The notes under the pieces are model-generated. The model saw only the letters and a program-made list of their open reading frames with translations, was not told the origin of the DNA and did not search any database. Below, piece after piece: positions 25,386 through 35,150 of a stretch of 64,000 nucleotides of DNA (positions are counted from its first letter, which is position 1; every line of letters starts with the position of its first letter). Source of the stretch: Shewanella japonica (GTDB lineage Bacteria > Pseudomonadota > Gammaproteobacteria > Enterobacterales > Shewanellaceae); the NCBI RefSeq assembly GCF_002075795.1, contig NZ_CP020472.1, positions 293,001 through 357,000 on the forward strand. The letters are read 5' to 3'. Position numbers and translations under genes: made by a program.

Positions 25386-26417
25386 TTATGGCTTACTTTT
25401 TAATAGCGATGACACATGGTCACGGCTGACATTAGCTTGCGCCATTAAGGACGTCACCTGGGCAGAAAAAGGTGTAGGCTGCATCAGCTCTTTGAGTTTA
25501 GCCATGTTGTTATCAAGGTTGCCATGAAGTTGTTCTTGGTAGTTAGTTCGCTTTAATTGCTGCTGCACTTTTTGTTTGCTGCTGCGTAACTCCATTAACT
25601 GTTGAGTCACTTTTTGCTGAGTTTTAGCAATTTTAGCCTGTGTTTGTTTAATGTCTTCGGGCTTATCGAAACGCCACTCTTTTGGATCTTGCCAAGATAA
25701 TATCTCTACCACTTTTACTGTGCGAGCTTCGCCAGCTGGCAGGCGTTGTCCTTGGCCTGACATCAGTAAACCCGCTTGTATCTGTTGCCATTCACTATGT
25801 TCACTGCTGAGCATAGCTGAATCTCGTGCAGGTGCTTGTACCGTTATCCCAATATCTTTTAAAGCATGAGTCAGTTGCTTGGCTAAGTACTGGCTATTTT
25901 GATGCGCGGGTAATAACGCACTTGCAGCTTGATTCCCATATTGCACGGTAATGCGTTCATCACGGGTTTTTACCCCAATTAAATCAACCGACTTGAGCTG
26001 AAAGAAATGCTTAGCTGCTGGGCGCTGGCTATTGATTAAGTTCAGTTGGTGATCAACTAACGGTTGCTGTTGATAACTGATATCGAGCGCTGCTAGTTGT
26101 TGTTGGAGTTGCTTTGCGGTATCAGATTGTTGTTCTGACAGGCCATGCTGCAAAGAGGCATTACTGAGAGGAACTTGCAGTTTTTTGAGTAATTGCGACA
26201 CCTTTAGTAAGCCTTGTTCAGCCACTTGATTGGCTGAAATAGCATGTTGACCTTGAGTGACTTTCGCCCACTTTTGGTAGCTTGCTAATCTGTGGGTTGG
26301 AATCGAAGGCGCAGGTTTGGTTGTCGCTGGCTGTGAGCTTGGCACAGCGGTAGGTGCTGGCGCAACCGTTTGGTTGCGCTGCAATACATTGAGACTCTCG
26401 GAAATACCTTTAAGCAT
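25386..26417 (-). CDS. Uncharacterised protein at the lafW position of the hook operon
   Basis: The 343-residue, Gln-rich protein follows flgL by 18 bp and ends the flgB-flgL operon. In Vibrio, Aeromonas and the E. coli Flag-2 cluster this slot holds lafW, described there as a putative hook-associated protein. It has no signal peptide or membrane helix. An N-terminal Pro/Ala-rich linker is followed by a helical part, a beta-like segment (FFQLKSVDLIGVKTRDERITVQYGNQA) and a long C-terminal coiled coil (IKQTQAKIAKTQQKVTQQLMELRSSKQKVQQQLKR). A type III-exported structural or length-control protein is possible, since the coiled-coil/Gln pattern recalls export substrates. Identity with LafW is inferred from position only. 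Confidence 0.6.
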   Translation of the reverse strand: MLKGISESLNVLQRNQTVAPAPTAVPSSQPATTKPAPSIPTHRLASYQKWAKVTQGQHAISANQVAEQGLLKVSQLLKKLQVPLSNASLQHGLSEQQSDTAKQLQQQLAALDISYQQQPLVDHQLNLINSQRPAAKHFFQLKSVDLIGVKTRDERITVQYGNQAASALLPAHQNSQYLAKQLTHALKDIGITVQAPARDSAMLSSEHSEWQQIQAGLLMSGQGQRLPAGEARTVKVVEILSWQDPKEWRFDKPEDIKQTQAKIAKTQQKVTQQLMELRSSKQKVQQQLKRTNYQEQLHGNLDNNMAKLKELMQPTPFSAQVTSLMAQANVSRDHVSSLLKSKP

Positions 26418-26434
26418 GGATTTGGTTAACTAAC

Positions 26435-27352
26435 TTACATGTGGTTGAACAATGATAACTGACTTACCTGCACAAAAGACTGTTGCGTCACCTGTAATGT
26501 GGTCAACTTCAAATTAAACTCAGCTGTGGCTTGAGCGTAATCTAAGCCTTCGGTTTCACCGATGACTTCTTCGCTGAATAAAATGCGCTCTGTGTGAGTT
26601 GTTTGCATCAAACTAAGGGCATTTTGTTTACCACCAATATCAGTAATAGCGCCGCTAATGCTTGCTAAAGAGTCATCTAATGTCGCTAACATATCTTCAG
26701 CTGCTTGCCTAAAATCATCATCGCCAGGACTTAAATCTGGGTCATTCAGTACGTCGATGAATTGCTTGGTTTGATTCAGGATATCAGTGCCGCCTGATGA
26801 GAATAAAAATTCTTGAGCAGTCACGTTACCCTTCATCCAAGCTGAGCCGGATATCTGTACTTCTCGGTGGCCATCATCGCCTTGATAAAAATAGTTACCA
26901 TCAGCATCAATACCGATAGGAGCTGTCCCTGTCTCGTTACCTGAAAACAGGTAGTTTCCGCCGTCATCTTTTGCATTAACCACATCCACAAATGACTCTA
27001 ATAATTCACTTAGCTCGGCAGCGTAAGCGGCTCTATCTTCAGGAGATAGCGCACCGTTATTGGCACCGATGGTGATTTCGCGCATCCGCATTTGCAGGTT
27101 AGTCATGCTTGAAAGGTAGGTTTCAGAGCGATCTAAACTGGTACTAAGTGATTCAGTGTTTTGTAAGTATTGCGATGTAGAAGCTAAATCTCGCTGGGTT
27201 GTGATGACCTTAGCCATGCCAATAGGATCATCTGAAGGACGCAAAATGGACTTACCTGTGGCCATTTGTTGATTCACTCTAGCCACATCACTGGTGAGGT
27301 TTTGCATGCTTTGTAGGTTTTGGCTGTACATATTCATCATGCTAACGCGCAT
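26435..27352 (-). CDS. flgL: Hook-filament junction protein FlgL
   Basis: Joins the hook to the filament, above FlgK. The 305-residue protein has the flagellin-like N-terminus (MRVSMMNMYSQNLQSMQNLTSDVARVNQQMATGKSILRPSDDP) and the C-terminal helix (AQATAEFNLKLTTLQVTQQSFVQVSQLSLFNHM). It lies 16 bp after flgK. No signal peptide is present, as expected for an export-apparatus substrate. Confidence 0.93.
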   Translation of the reverse strand: MRVSMMNMYSQNLQSMQNLTSDVARVNQQMATGKSILRPSDDPIGMAKVITTQRDLASTSQYLQNTESLSTSLDRSETYLSSMTNLQMRMREITIGANNGALSPEDRAAYAAELSELLESFVDVVNAKDDGGNYLFSGNETGTAPIGIDADGNYFYQGDDGHREVQISGSAWMKGNVTAQEFLFSSGGTDILNQTKQFIDVLNDPDLSPGDDDFRQAAEDMLATLDDSLASISGAITDIGGKQNALSLMQTTHTERILFSEEVIGETEGLDYAQATAEFNLKLTTLQVTQQSFVQVSQLSLFNHM

Positions 27353-27368
27353 TACAGAATTCCTTCAG

Positions 27369-28736
27369 TTAGATAGACATTAAAAGCGTTTGGAACAATT
27401 GATCAGCGGTAGAGATGACCTTGGCATTGGCTTGATAAGATTGTTGATAAATAATCAGATTCACCCCTTCTTCATCCATGCTAACGCCACTGGTACTCGC
27501 CCATTGTGATTGCGCTTCCATTTGCAGTTTTAATGCCGTGTCCTGGGCCATTTGCGCTTGGCGAGAGGCCGAGCCGAGTTGGCCGACTTTACTGGCATAA
27601 ACATCACCCATAGTGGTCGTGACACCCATAGACTCAAACGTAAACTCGGTATTGGCAAGTTCTAATATGTCTTTTAAGTTGTCGTTATCACCGGGTGTAC
27701 CATCCTTACCAAATGCCAGCATTTCAGCGGTAAAGCCGTCACTGATTTTGATGGTGCCCGCAGGGTTACTCGGGTCGTAAGTGAATAAATCCAGGGTCGG
27801 CTTTTCGCCGTTAAGGTCGGTACCTTCGCGCAATACTGCATTAAACTCGTCAGCGACGGTTTGTGCGAGTTCGTTAATAAACGCCATTGACTCAGCTAAG
27901 CTGGTGTCACGGTAATCGAGTAATGCTCCAAAGCTACCTCCGGCGGTTTCATCAATCGGAAAACTGGAGTTACCAAACTGGATACTGACCTTAGATAATT
28001 GTGGGTTTTCAGGATCTGGCTGAGTTGATAGCGTTGAAGACTGAGTGCCAGAAACCAACGGCTGTCCTTGAGCCAATGAGATGTTCTTCATCCCTTGAGA
28101 ATCTTCAACGACGCGGATATCAACAATCACGGCTAAGTCATCAATCGCAGCATCGCGCGCATCAAGTAACGACAGCGGTGGGTTACTTCCTGATGATTGA
28201 ATTTCTGCATTAAAGCTGGCAATTGTCTCAAGCAAAGCATTGATTTCTTTAGTTGAGGCGTTAATTTGTCCTTCGACTTGCTTAAGCTGTGAGTCGATAC
28301 CGTCACTGATAGAATTGAATCTTTGGGTCAAGGCACGAGATTCATTTAATACACTCTGACGATGGGCAATTTCATTGGGTTGCTCCATAGCTGAGTTGAG
28401 CGAAGCGAACAATAAATCTAAACCTGCGGAAATGTTATTGCCCTCAGAACCAAATATTTGCTCGGCTTGAGTGTAATAACTGGCTTGCACACTGGTAAAG
28501 CCGACATCACTGGTGGTTTTCCACAGTTGCGCCACTTCATACTGATCTGAAATACGACGAACACCGTCAACCATGACCCCCATACCGCTACCGTAAGCAC
28601 TGCTGCCTACAGAACTCATCAATACAGATTGGCGTGAATAGCCTGGTACCATTGCATTGGCAATGTTATTTGATGTGGCATTGAGTGCTGCCATACTGGC
28701 ATTAATGCCTGACATCCCAATATTGAGCATGCTCAT
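27369..28736 (-). CDS. flgK: Hook-filament junction protein FlgK
   Basis: First hook-associated protein. The N-terminus (MSMLNIGMSGINASMAALNATSNNIANAMVPGYSRQS) carries the rod/hook family motif ANAMVPGYSRQ. The C-terminus (GVNLIIYQQSYQANAKVISTADQLFQTLLMSI) is the typical coiled coil. At 455 residues it is shorter than enteric FlgK (about 550), as in other lateral systems. It starts 58 bp after flgJ in the same operon. Confidence 0.94.
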   Translation of the reverse strand: MSMLNIGMSGINASMAALNATSNNIANAMVPGYSRQSVLMSSVGSSAYGSGMGVMVDGVRRISDQYEVAQLWKTTSDVGFTSVQASYYTQAEQIFGSEGNNISAGLDLLFASLNSAMEQPNEIAHRQSVLNESRALTQRFNSISDGIDSQLKQVEGQINASTKEINALLETIASFNAEIQSSGSNPPLSLLDARDAAIDDLAVIVDIRVVEDSQGMKNISLAQGQPLVSGTQSSTLSTQPDPENPQLSKVSIQFGNSSFPIDETAGGSFGALLDYRDTSLAESMAFINELAQTVADEFNAVLREGTDLNGEKPTLDLFTYDPSNPAGTIKISDGFTAEMLAFGKDGTPGDNDNLKDILELANTEFTFESMGVTTTMGDVYASKVGQLGSASRQAQMAQDTALKLQMEAQSQWASTSGVSMDEEGVNLIIYQQSYQANAKVISTADQLFQTLLMSI

Positions 28737-28794
28737 ATCTAATCCTCATGTCACAGCGTCGAATCCAGTCGATATTGCGAATTGTTCGCCGCTG

Positions 28795-29271
28795 TTATTT
28801 GTTCGGTTTGGCCATTAGTGGAATATTTAACGCTGGCTGCATGGCTGTTGTGTTCACAGTCATCACTGAACTTTGTTCAGTTTTTGCAGGTATTTGCGCG
28901 CTGGTATTCTCAACTTGAGTGACGTGTTCAGTATGGTTATTAGAAGCGACACTATCAGGAGCCGACTTAAGCCCAGCGGACAATTGTTTTGTCATTACGC
29001 TAGCAAGGCCGGTGCTTTGTAGCTGACTTAATCGACCCGCCAATTCAGCATCATGCCAGTCTCGGTACATGCCATCATTTTGAGATGATAATGGACTGTT
29101 TTTATCGGCCATGACATCAGATGCCGAGCGCATTTGTTTGAGCACTGTCTGTAAAAATTGGGCTTCAAATTGCTGGCTCACCAGCTCTAAAGCACCGTGT
29201 TCACCATTGGCTTCGATTAAGTCTTTGGCATTGAGGTTATTCAGATAACCGTGGTTATTATCTAATTTCAT
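28795..29271 (-). CDS. flgJ: Rod-cap protein FlgJ, short form without muramidase domain
   Basis: Caps the growing rod. The 158 residues contain only the N-terminal rod-scaffolding domain (LELVSQQFEAQFLQTVLKQMRSASDVMADKNSPLSSQNDGMYRDWHDAELAGRLSQ) and a Ser/Thr-rich tail. The C-terminal peptidoglycan hydrolase domain found in enteric FlgJ is absent. A separate lytic enzyme would be needed to open the wall. Its ATG overlaps the flgI stop by 1 bp. Confidence 0.9.
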   Translation of the reverse strand: MKLDNNHGYLNNLNAKDLIEANGEHGALELVSQQFEAQFLQTVLKQMRSASDVMADKNSPLSSQNDGMYRDWHDAELAGRLSQLQSTGLASVMTKQLSAGLKSAPDSVASNNHTEHVTQVENTSAQIPAKTEQSSVMTVNTTAMQPALNIPLMAKPNK

Positions 29272-30416
29272 TAAATCACCACTAATTCAGCTTCTAATGC
29301 GCCAGCTTCATTAAGCGCTTGCAGTATTGCCATTAAGTCCATTGGTGAGGCGCCTAAGCTATTGACTGCTCTTACAACATCATTGAGTGCAATGCCTTCT
29401 GGCCACACAAACATATGCCCATCGCCCGTATCAATATCTATATCACTGTCACTACCAACCACAGTTTGACCTTGCCCTTGGCCTATAAACGGCGCATTGG
29501 GCTGGCTGACAAATTCTTGCTCTACAATCGACACGACTAAGTTGCCGTGGCTGACAGCTGCTTTTCTAACAACAACATTGCCACCCATCACTACTGTGCC
29601 TGTACGGCTGTTAAACACTACGCGGGGGGATTTTCGCCCTTGTTCAATTTGCAGCTCTTCAAGGATAGACATAAAGGTCACACGCTCACGATTTGATTCA
29701 GGCGCACGAACTAAAACCTTAGCGCTGCTATCGGCTTCTGCGACATCAGGGCCAAATAACTCATTCACAGCTCGCTCAATATTGCGGGCAGTTTTAAAAC
29801 TGGGATCGCGCAGGTTAAGGACAATGTGTTCGGTTTCGTTAAAGTTACTGTGGATCTCTGCCTCTAGCAGCGCCCCGTTAGGAATTACCCCTACGGTCGG
29901 GGTATTAATCGTCAAAGACGTACCGTTGCGACCTTGAGCTGAAATGCCGCCAACGACCAAGTTACCTTGTGCCACGGCATATACTTCACCATCGACAGCA
30001 CGTAGCGGGGTCATCAATAAGCTGCCGCCACGTAAACTTTTTGCATCACCCAAAGATGACACGGTCACATCAATGGTTTGGCCCGCACTTGCCAGTGGTG
30101 GAATAGTGGCATGTACAGCGACCGCTGCGACATTTTTCAATTTAGGGTCGGTTCTATCATCAATTTGTACGCCAAACTGCTTGAGCATATTAACGATAGA
30201 TTGACTGGTAAAGCGCACTTGGTTACGGTCACCGGTGCCATCGAGCCCCACAACTAAACCGTATCCTACGAGTTGGTTATCACGGATACCTTGCACATCA
30301 ACAATATCCATCAAATAACGATTTTGAATGGCTTGTTCTGTTTGCGGTGCAGCAGTGGTTTGAAATGACAAAATAGTCATTAACACGCTCGCAAAAAATG
30401 CGATAGCTTGTTTCAT
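29271..30416 (-). CDS. flgI: Flagellar P-ring protein FlgI
   Basis: Forms the P-ring in the peptidoglycan layer. The 381-residue precursor has a Sec signal peptide ([23 protein letters not shown]). The very conserved FlgI sequence follows: [42 protein letters not shown] and [46 protein letters not shown]. The chaperone FlgA is encoded divergently at 35588. Confidence 0.97.
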   Translation of the reverse strand: MKQAIAFFASVLMTILSFQTTAAPQTEQAIQNRYLMDIVDVQGIRDNQLVGYGLVVGLDGTGDRNQVRFTSQSIVNMLKQFGVQIDDRTDPKLKNVAAVAVHATIPPLASAGQTIDVTVSSLGDAKSLRGGSLLMTPLRAVDGEVYAVAQGNLVVGGISAQGRNGTSLTINTPTVGVIPNGALLEAEIHSNFNETEHIVLNLRDPSFKTARNIERAVNELFGPDVAEADSSAKVLVRAPESNRERVTFMSILEELQIEQGRKSPRVVFNSRTGTVVMGGNVVVRKAAVSHGNLVVSIVEQEFVSQPNAPFIGQGQGQTVVGSDSDIDIDTGDGHMFVWPEGIALNDVVRAVNSLGASPMDLMAILQALNEAGALEAELVVI

Positions 30417-30495
30417 TTAACGCTCCATGCCTGCACGAATTGGCAGGCACTAACAAAAGTAAACTGGATGAGATGACGCTGTGCAAGTCGTGTCA

Positions 30496-31158
30496 TTACA
30501 ATGGGAACCAAGGGCTATTAAAGTATCGAGACGCCCAACCCATTTGGTTACTGTCTGAAATTGCACCCTGACCGCCATAGATAATTCTGGCATCAGCAAT
30601 ACGTTGAGATGAAATAGTATTGTCGTTGCCAATGTCATCGGTGCGGATCAGTCCGAGTAATCTAAGGTACTCATCACCTTGGTTCAGCCTGAGCCATTTC
30701 TCGCCTCGAATGAGCAAGGCGCCGTTAGGTAACACTTTGGCGACCGTGACAGTAATGGAACCGGTTAATTGGTTTTGTTGAGTGCTTGAACCTGTGCCGT
30801 TAAATGAACGTCCCGTATCTGCGCCACCGCTGCCAGCAAAACTGCTGTTGCCTGACGAGCCTTGTGCGCCAATAGACATCGAGCTTTCTTTATTGGTTTT
30901 GGTATCAGCTTTTTTGCTCGAATAAGTTTTTTCATCCAGTGACACAGTGAGGATATCGCCTTCACGAAATGCCCGTTTATCTTTAAAAAGTGTCAACATA
31001 TAACCTTGACGATAAACACTACCATTACTGGCTTCTGGCAAGCTGTAATCAATTTCTGGGGGAGCCCACTCTGGCTTACCCGGTGCCGTTTCTGGCTCAG
31101 GAAGGTGAGATGCACAACCCGATAGCAGTAGTACTATCGCAATCCAGCTATGTCGCAT
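30496..31158 (-). CDS. flgH: Flagellar L-ring lipoprotein FlgH
   Basis: Forms the outer-membrane L-ring. I placed the start at ATG 31158 because AAGGA lies 5 bases upstream and the product then begins with a correct lipoprotein signal (MRHSWIAIVLLLSGC, lipidated Cys15). An ATG 42 bases further upstream would add residues without a ribosome binding site. Family phrases include LFKDKRAFREGDILTVSLDE, GSITVTVAKVLPNGALLIRGEKWLRLNQGDEYLRL and the C-terminal ISDSNQMGWASRYFNSPWFPL. Length is 220 residues. Confidence 0.94.
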   Translation of the reverse strand: MRHSWIAIVLLLSGCASHLPEPETAPGKPEWAPPEIDYSLPEASNGSVYRQGYMLTLFKDKRAFREGDILTVSLDEKTYSSKKADTKTNKESSMSIGAQGSSGNSSFAGSGGADTGRSFNGTGSSTQQNQLTGSITVTVAKVLPNGALLIRGEKWLRLNQGDEYLRLLGLIRTDDIGNDNTISSQRIADARIIYGGQGAISDSNQMGWASRYFNSPWFPL

Positions 31159-31256
31159 AATATTCCTTGTCGAGACGAAGTTAACCTGACCATGAGTCAA
31201 AGTATTACAAGGGTATTGAGCAAGGTTATGCCTTGCTCAATACCTGTCGTGAGTGT

Positions 31257-32042
31257 TTACAGTGCTTGGTTTAAGAATTTGAGCATGTCATCTGATGAGG
31301 ACACGACTTTGGCATTCATTTCATAGGCACGTTGAGTCGAGATCATTTCAACCATCTCTTCAACAACATTAACGTTGGCACCTTCAAGAGAACCTTGGCG
31401 AATTTGGCCAATAGCTTGATCGCCTGCAACCCCTTCAATCGCTGCACCAGATGCGCCTGTTTCACGATATAAGTTGTCTCCGCGCGCCTCTAAACCAGCA
31501 GGGTTGGTGAAGTTAACTAAGGTGATTTGGCCTAATTCTTGTGCTTCGGCTTGGCCCGCCATTTGTGCAGACACTTGACCGTCTGATGCAATCGTTACGG
31601 TTAACGCATCTTCCGGAATTTCGATATTGGGCACTAAAGGCAAACCTTGTGATGTCACCATTAAGCCGTCGCTACTACGGAAAAATTGGCCATCACGGGT
31701 ATACCCTAAGTCACCATTTGCTTCTTCGATTTGGAAGAAACCTTGGCCTTGAATCGCCATGTCTAGCTGCTGGCCTGTAGTGAGAATATCGCCTGTGGTA
31801 AATACTTTTTGGGTACCAGCGACACGGGTACCTGTACCTAATTGAAGGCCTGATGGTAATTCATTTTGCTCATCTACTTGGCCGCCAGGCTGGCGTTGTA
31901 CTTGATAAAACAAATCGTTAAATGCCACACGGTCACGCTTAAAACCTGTGGTGTTAACGTTAGCCAAGTTGTTGGCAATGGTGGTCATTTTAGTGTCTTG
32001 AGCACTAAGGCCCGTTTTACTTACCCATAATGCAGATTGCAT
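31257..32042 (-). CDS. flgG: Distal rod protein FlgG
   Basis: Builds the distal rod. The 261 residues show the rod/hook N-motif (LWVSKTGLSAQDTKMTTIANNLANVNTTGFKRDRVAFNDLFYQ) and the C-motif (EGANVNVVEEMVEMISTQRAYEMNAKVVSSSDDMLKFLNQAL). Central phrases such as FTTGDILTTGQQLDMAIQGQGFFQI are also typical. It has the exact usual length and lies 40 bp after flgF. Confidence 0.97.
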   Translation of the reverse strand: MQSALWVSKTGLSAQDTKMTTIANNLANVNTTGFKRDRVAFNDLFYQVQRQPGGQVDEQNELPSGLQLGTGTRVAGTQKVFTTGDILTTGQQLDMAIQGQGFFQIEEANGDLGYTRDGQFFRSSDGLMVTSQGLPLVPNIEIPEDALTVTIASDGQVSAQMAGQAEAQELGQITLVNFTNPAGLEARGDNLYRETGASGAAIEGVAGDQAIGQIRQGSLEGANVNVVEEMVEMISTQRAYEMNAKVVSSSDDMLKFLNQAL

Positions 32043-32082
32043 GATGTGATTCCTTTTATTTTATTCTGTCGTGCGTGTTTTG

Positions 32083-32817
32083 TTATGCATCACGCATTAA
32101 ACGATTGCCTGATTCAGCCAGTTTCTCGGCGCTTTGCATCAGTTTCACTTGCACTTCAAATTGGCGGCTTAAGTCCATTGATGCTATGAGTTCGCTTACC
32201 GCTTTAACATTACTGGCCTCAAGAAAGCCGCTACGCACTAGCACTTCATCGTCTGCGGCTAATGGCATTCCATCGTTACTGTAAAACAGTCCATCTTGGC
32301 CTTTTTGAATTTGCTGTAAGTCTGGGTTAACCAGTTTTAGCTGACCGACTTCTTCGGTAATGTTGCCTGTGTCGGCAACGATACTGATGCGACCATCATC
32401 ACCAATGAATAGCTCTCGGTATTCGGGTAGCACGATTGGACCATCAACGCCTGCGACAGGGCGACCATCTATGGTTAATTGCCCCGCAGCATCAGGCACG
32501 ACGACACCAGAGCGGGTATAAGCTTCTCCATTAGGTGTCATCACACTAAATAGACCGCCATCATTGATGGCTAAATCTAATGTTCTGCCTGTTGGGTTGA
32601 GCACACCAGCCTGTTGGCTAAAGCCGCTACTTTCAGTTTGCGCTAAGACTCGAGTGTGTAAGCTATTACCTGTGGGGGTGACCACTTTGGCATTCACACG
32701 CTCAAGATCTGCCTTAAAGCCAGTGGTATCAGCATTTGCCAGGTTGTTGGCTCTGATAGCTTGGGCTTCCATGACTCTGGTCGCGCCTGTTGCAGCGGTA
32801 TACAGCATCTTATCCAT
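32083..32817 (-). CDS. flgF: Proximal rod protein FlgF
   Basis: Rod component below FlgG. The 244-residue protein starts MDKMLYTAATGATRVMEAQAIRANNLANADTTGFKADLE and ends with EASNVKAVSELIASMDLSRQFEVQVKLMQSAEKLAESGNRLM. This is the FlgF variant of the rod/hook fold. It is 9 bp downstream of flgE. Confidence 0.95.
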   Translation of the reverse strand: MDKMLYTAATGATRVMEAQAIRANNLANADTTGFKADLERVNAKVVTPTGNSLHTRVLAQTESSGFSQQAGVLNPTGRTLDLAINDGGLFSVMTPNGEAYTRSGVVVPDAAGQLTIDGRPVAGVDGPIVLPEYRELFIGDDGRISIVADTGNITEEVGQLKLVNPDLQQIQKGQDGLFYSNDGMPLAADDEVLVRSGFLEASNVKAVSELIASMDLSRQFEVQVKLMQSAEKLAESGNRLMRDA

Positions 32818-32826
32818 GGTTCAGCC

Positions 32827-34032
32827 TTAAATAACGTTTAGTAATGCTTGCTGCATAGTCGAGTTGGCATCTAACACTTTGGCATTTGACTGGTAGTTTC
32901 GCTGGGCGGTCATTAAGTTAACCATTTCAGCGGTGTTATCGACATTTGAGCTTTCTAGGTAACCTGCATTAATTGACCCTAAGGTGCCTGTTGTTGGCGT
33001 GCCAATCATTGGTTGGCCCGCTGAGTTAGTGGCAACCCACGCATTTTGACCTACAGGGTTTAAACCATTTGGGTTGTTGAAATCGGCTAACACCACTTGC
33101 CCTTGAAGTTGCTCTTCACCATTAGTGTAAGTGCCGTACAAGTTACCGCCATCGTCAAGGCGAATACCGTTAAGCTCACCTGATGTGTAACCGTTTTGGC
33201 TTAGGCTTGAGTTGTTATAGTCAGAAGCGTATTGGGTGCTTTTATCAAAGCTGAGTGCCAATACCATTGCGGCTGCACCGCCAGTAATATCTCGTGGGAT
33301 GTCTAATTCAAAATCAGCGCCAGCAGTCAGCAAACCGTTTTCATCAAATGACAGTTGATGACCCGCAGCTGGCGTAATATCTTCATCGCCCATCACATAG
33401 TGAACTGACCACTCATTGTCATCCGTTTTAACAAAGTATTGCGTTAGTGCGTGCTCATTACCTTGTGAATCATAGGTCGTCACAGTACTTGAAGAGTGAT
33501 ACGTCGATGCATCATCTTTATCAAACGGAGTGTCAGTTTGGTCGATTGCATCGACTCGAGAGTCGAGGTTAGACACTAAGCTAATGGTACTGGTTGCTGA
33601 AGCAGGTAATGAGCCTGCTTGTATTTGTAAGTCTGTGACATTACCGTTTTGTAATTGACCGCCAGGTCCGACACTGTAACCTTGTAAACGGTTACCCGCT
33701 GGATCGGTTACATAGCCATTGGCATCTTGATTGAACATACCTGCACGTGAGTACATGGTGCTGCCATCTTGACCGCTAAGAACAAAGAATCCATCACCTT
33801 GAATTCCCATATCAAGTTGACGACCTGTGTACGCAAGGCTGCCTGCCATCGAGAAGTTTTGGCTAGTCGACATGGTATTTACACCGCCAGGTTGGCCACC
33901 ATTGTAAACGGCTGCAAATTCGCTACGGCCACTACGGAAACCAACAGTAGAACCGTTAGCAATGTTGTTACTGATGGTGTTTAAGTCTTGTGTTGTTGCT
34001 TGTAAACCACTTAATGCGATATTGAACGACAT
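32827..34032 (-). CDS. flgE: Flagellar hook protein FlgE
   Basis: Subunit of the hook. The 401 residues have the rod/hook N-terminus (MSFNIALSGLQATTQDLNTISNNIANGSTVGFRSGRSEFA), the FlgE D1/D2 region (TMYSRAGMFNQDANGYVTDPAGNRLQGY; STVTTYDSQGNEHALTQYFVK) and the C-terminus (NVDNTAEMVNLMTAQRNYQSNAKVLDANSTMQQALLNVI). It lies 22 bp after flgD. Confidence 0.97.
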   Translation of the reverse strand: MSFNIALSGLQATTQDLNTISNNIANGSTVGFRSGRSEFAAVYNGGQPGGVNTMSTSQNFSMAGSLAYTGRQLDMGIQGDGFFVLSGQDGSTMYSRAGMFNQDANGYVTDPAGNRLQGYSVGPGGQLQNGNVTDLQIQAGSLPASATSTISLVSNLDSRVDAIDQTDTPFDKDDASTYHSSSTVTTYDSQGNEHALTQYFVKTDDNEWSVHYVMGDEDITPAAGHQLSFDENGLLTAGADFELDIPRDITGGAAAMVLALSFDKSTQYASDYNNSSLSQNGYTSGELNGIRLDDGGNLYGTYTNGEEQLQGQVVLADFNNPNGLNPVGQNAWVATNSAGQPMIGTPTTGTLGSINAGYLESSNVDNTAEMVNLMTAQRNYQSNAKVLDANSTMQQALLNVI

Positions 34033-34054
34033 GGTGTAATCCTATTAATTTTTG

Positions 34055-34723
34055 TTATGAGACTTCAGAGATTTCGAGAACAGAAACGGTGCCAAGCCCG
34101 TTACCTAATTCGGCCATCATGACGCCGGAGGCACTGACAAAATGAACTTTTTCAATGGTTGCAGCGATGAAGGTATCTGCGGTTTCTGTAACATCATCAG
34201 CAGTGATATTGGCTTCGATACTGTATTCGCCAGCAGGCAAATCTAGGGCTTCTGGATCAATGGTAAAGGCCACATCACCAGGCTCTTGAGAACCTAACTC
34301 TAAGGTATGTACCACATCACCATTTTCGTCGATGATATCGATACTGAGTTCTTCAACCGCATTACCTAGATAGACTTTGCCATCAACAGGTAAGCCGTCT
34401 ATTTCAAGCTCTGATGCTGGCACCATGGCCGTTTTGCCTACAAGTTGCGCTGATTGCACAATGGCTAAATTTTCCATCATAACCATGCTGGTGGCTTGAT
34501 TTGCGCGCATGTGCTCAAGACTTTCTACTTGTGAGAACTGTGCCAGTTGAGTGACGTACTCAGTGCCATCAATAGGGTTGGTAGGATCTTGATTTTGAAT
34601 TTGCGCAATCATCAGGGTTAGAAATTCATTGCGGATAGATGAAGCATCATTGCCTGGTGAATTCATGACTTCTGTGGCAGTTGCAGCAGGGTCATTACTG
34701 GTTGTACTTGGGGTAACATTCAT
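34055..34723 (-). CDS. flgD: Hook-cap scaffold protein FlgD
   Basis: Caps the growing hook. The 222 residues carry the FlgD signature near the start (NEFLTLMIAQIQNQDPTNPIDGTEYVTQLAQFSQVESLEHMRANQ). An Ig-like central region follows (GKVYLGNAVEELSIDIIDENGDVVHTLELGSQEPGDVAF). Its start overlaps the flgC stop by 1 bp, which suggests translational coupling. Confidence 0.95.
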   Translation of the reverse strand: MNVTPSTTSNDPAATATEVMNSPGNDASSIRNEFLTLMIAQIQNQDPTNPIDGTEYVTQLAQFSQVESLEHMRANQATSMVMMENLAIVQSAQLVGKTAMVPASELEIDGLPVDGKVYLGNAVEELSIDIIDENGDVVHTLELGSQEPGDVAFTIDPEALDLPAGEYSIEANITADDVTETADTFIAATIEKVHFVSASGVMMAELGNGLGTVSVLEISEVS

Positions 34724-35142
34724 TATTTGTTTCCTAGCTGCAAGAGCCCTTGTTGCATAGAACGAGCACGGTTCATCACTTCTACATTGGTTTCAAATGA
34801 ACGACTCGCTGCCATCATGTCAGCCATTTCTTCAACTGTGTTGACGTTTGAATAGGCGACATAACCGAGTTCGTCAGCAAAGGGATGATCAGGCTCGTAT
34901 CGCATATCTAACGGAGCATCGGTTTCGACAATGGCGGCGATTTCAACTTGTGCACCAGCGGCTTTGCCTTCTTGGGTTTGGTTGTAGATCGTTGAGAAAA
35001 CCGGCTTCAATGCACGATATGCATCATCAGGGTTTTCTGCCGCAGCACCTGAGTTAGCCAAGTTACTGGCCACAGTGTTTAAACGAATGGTTTGTGCGTG
35101 CATACCTGCACCCGCAATTTGGTATATTTCTCCAAATGACAT
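34723..35142 (-). CDS. flgC: Proximal rod protein FlgC
   Basis: Rod component. At 139 residues it is the standard length, with MSFGEIYQIAGAGMHAQTIRLNTVASNLANSGAAAENPDDAYRALKPVF at the N-terminus and NVNTVEEMADMMAASRSFETNVEVMNRARSMQQGLLQLG at the C-terminus. It begins 8 bp after flgB. Confidence 0.96.
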   Translation of the reverse strand: MSFGEIYQIAGAGMHAQTIRLNTVASNLANSGAAAENPDDAYRALKPVFSTIYNQTQEGKAAGAQVEIAAIVETDAPLDMRYEPDHPFADELGYVAYSNVNTVEEMADMMAASRSFETNVEVMNRARSMQQGLLQLGNK

Positions 35143-35150
35143 ATCAGTTC

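Noticed and set aside
29497-29937. A 146-codon frame antisense to flgI
   Set aside because: flgI is conserved over its whole length. The antisense frame is rich in Ser/Thr/Pro with no family pattern.
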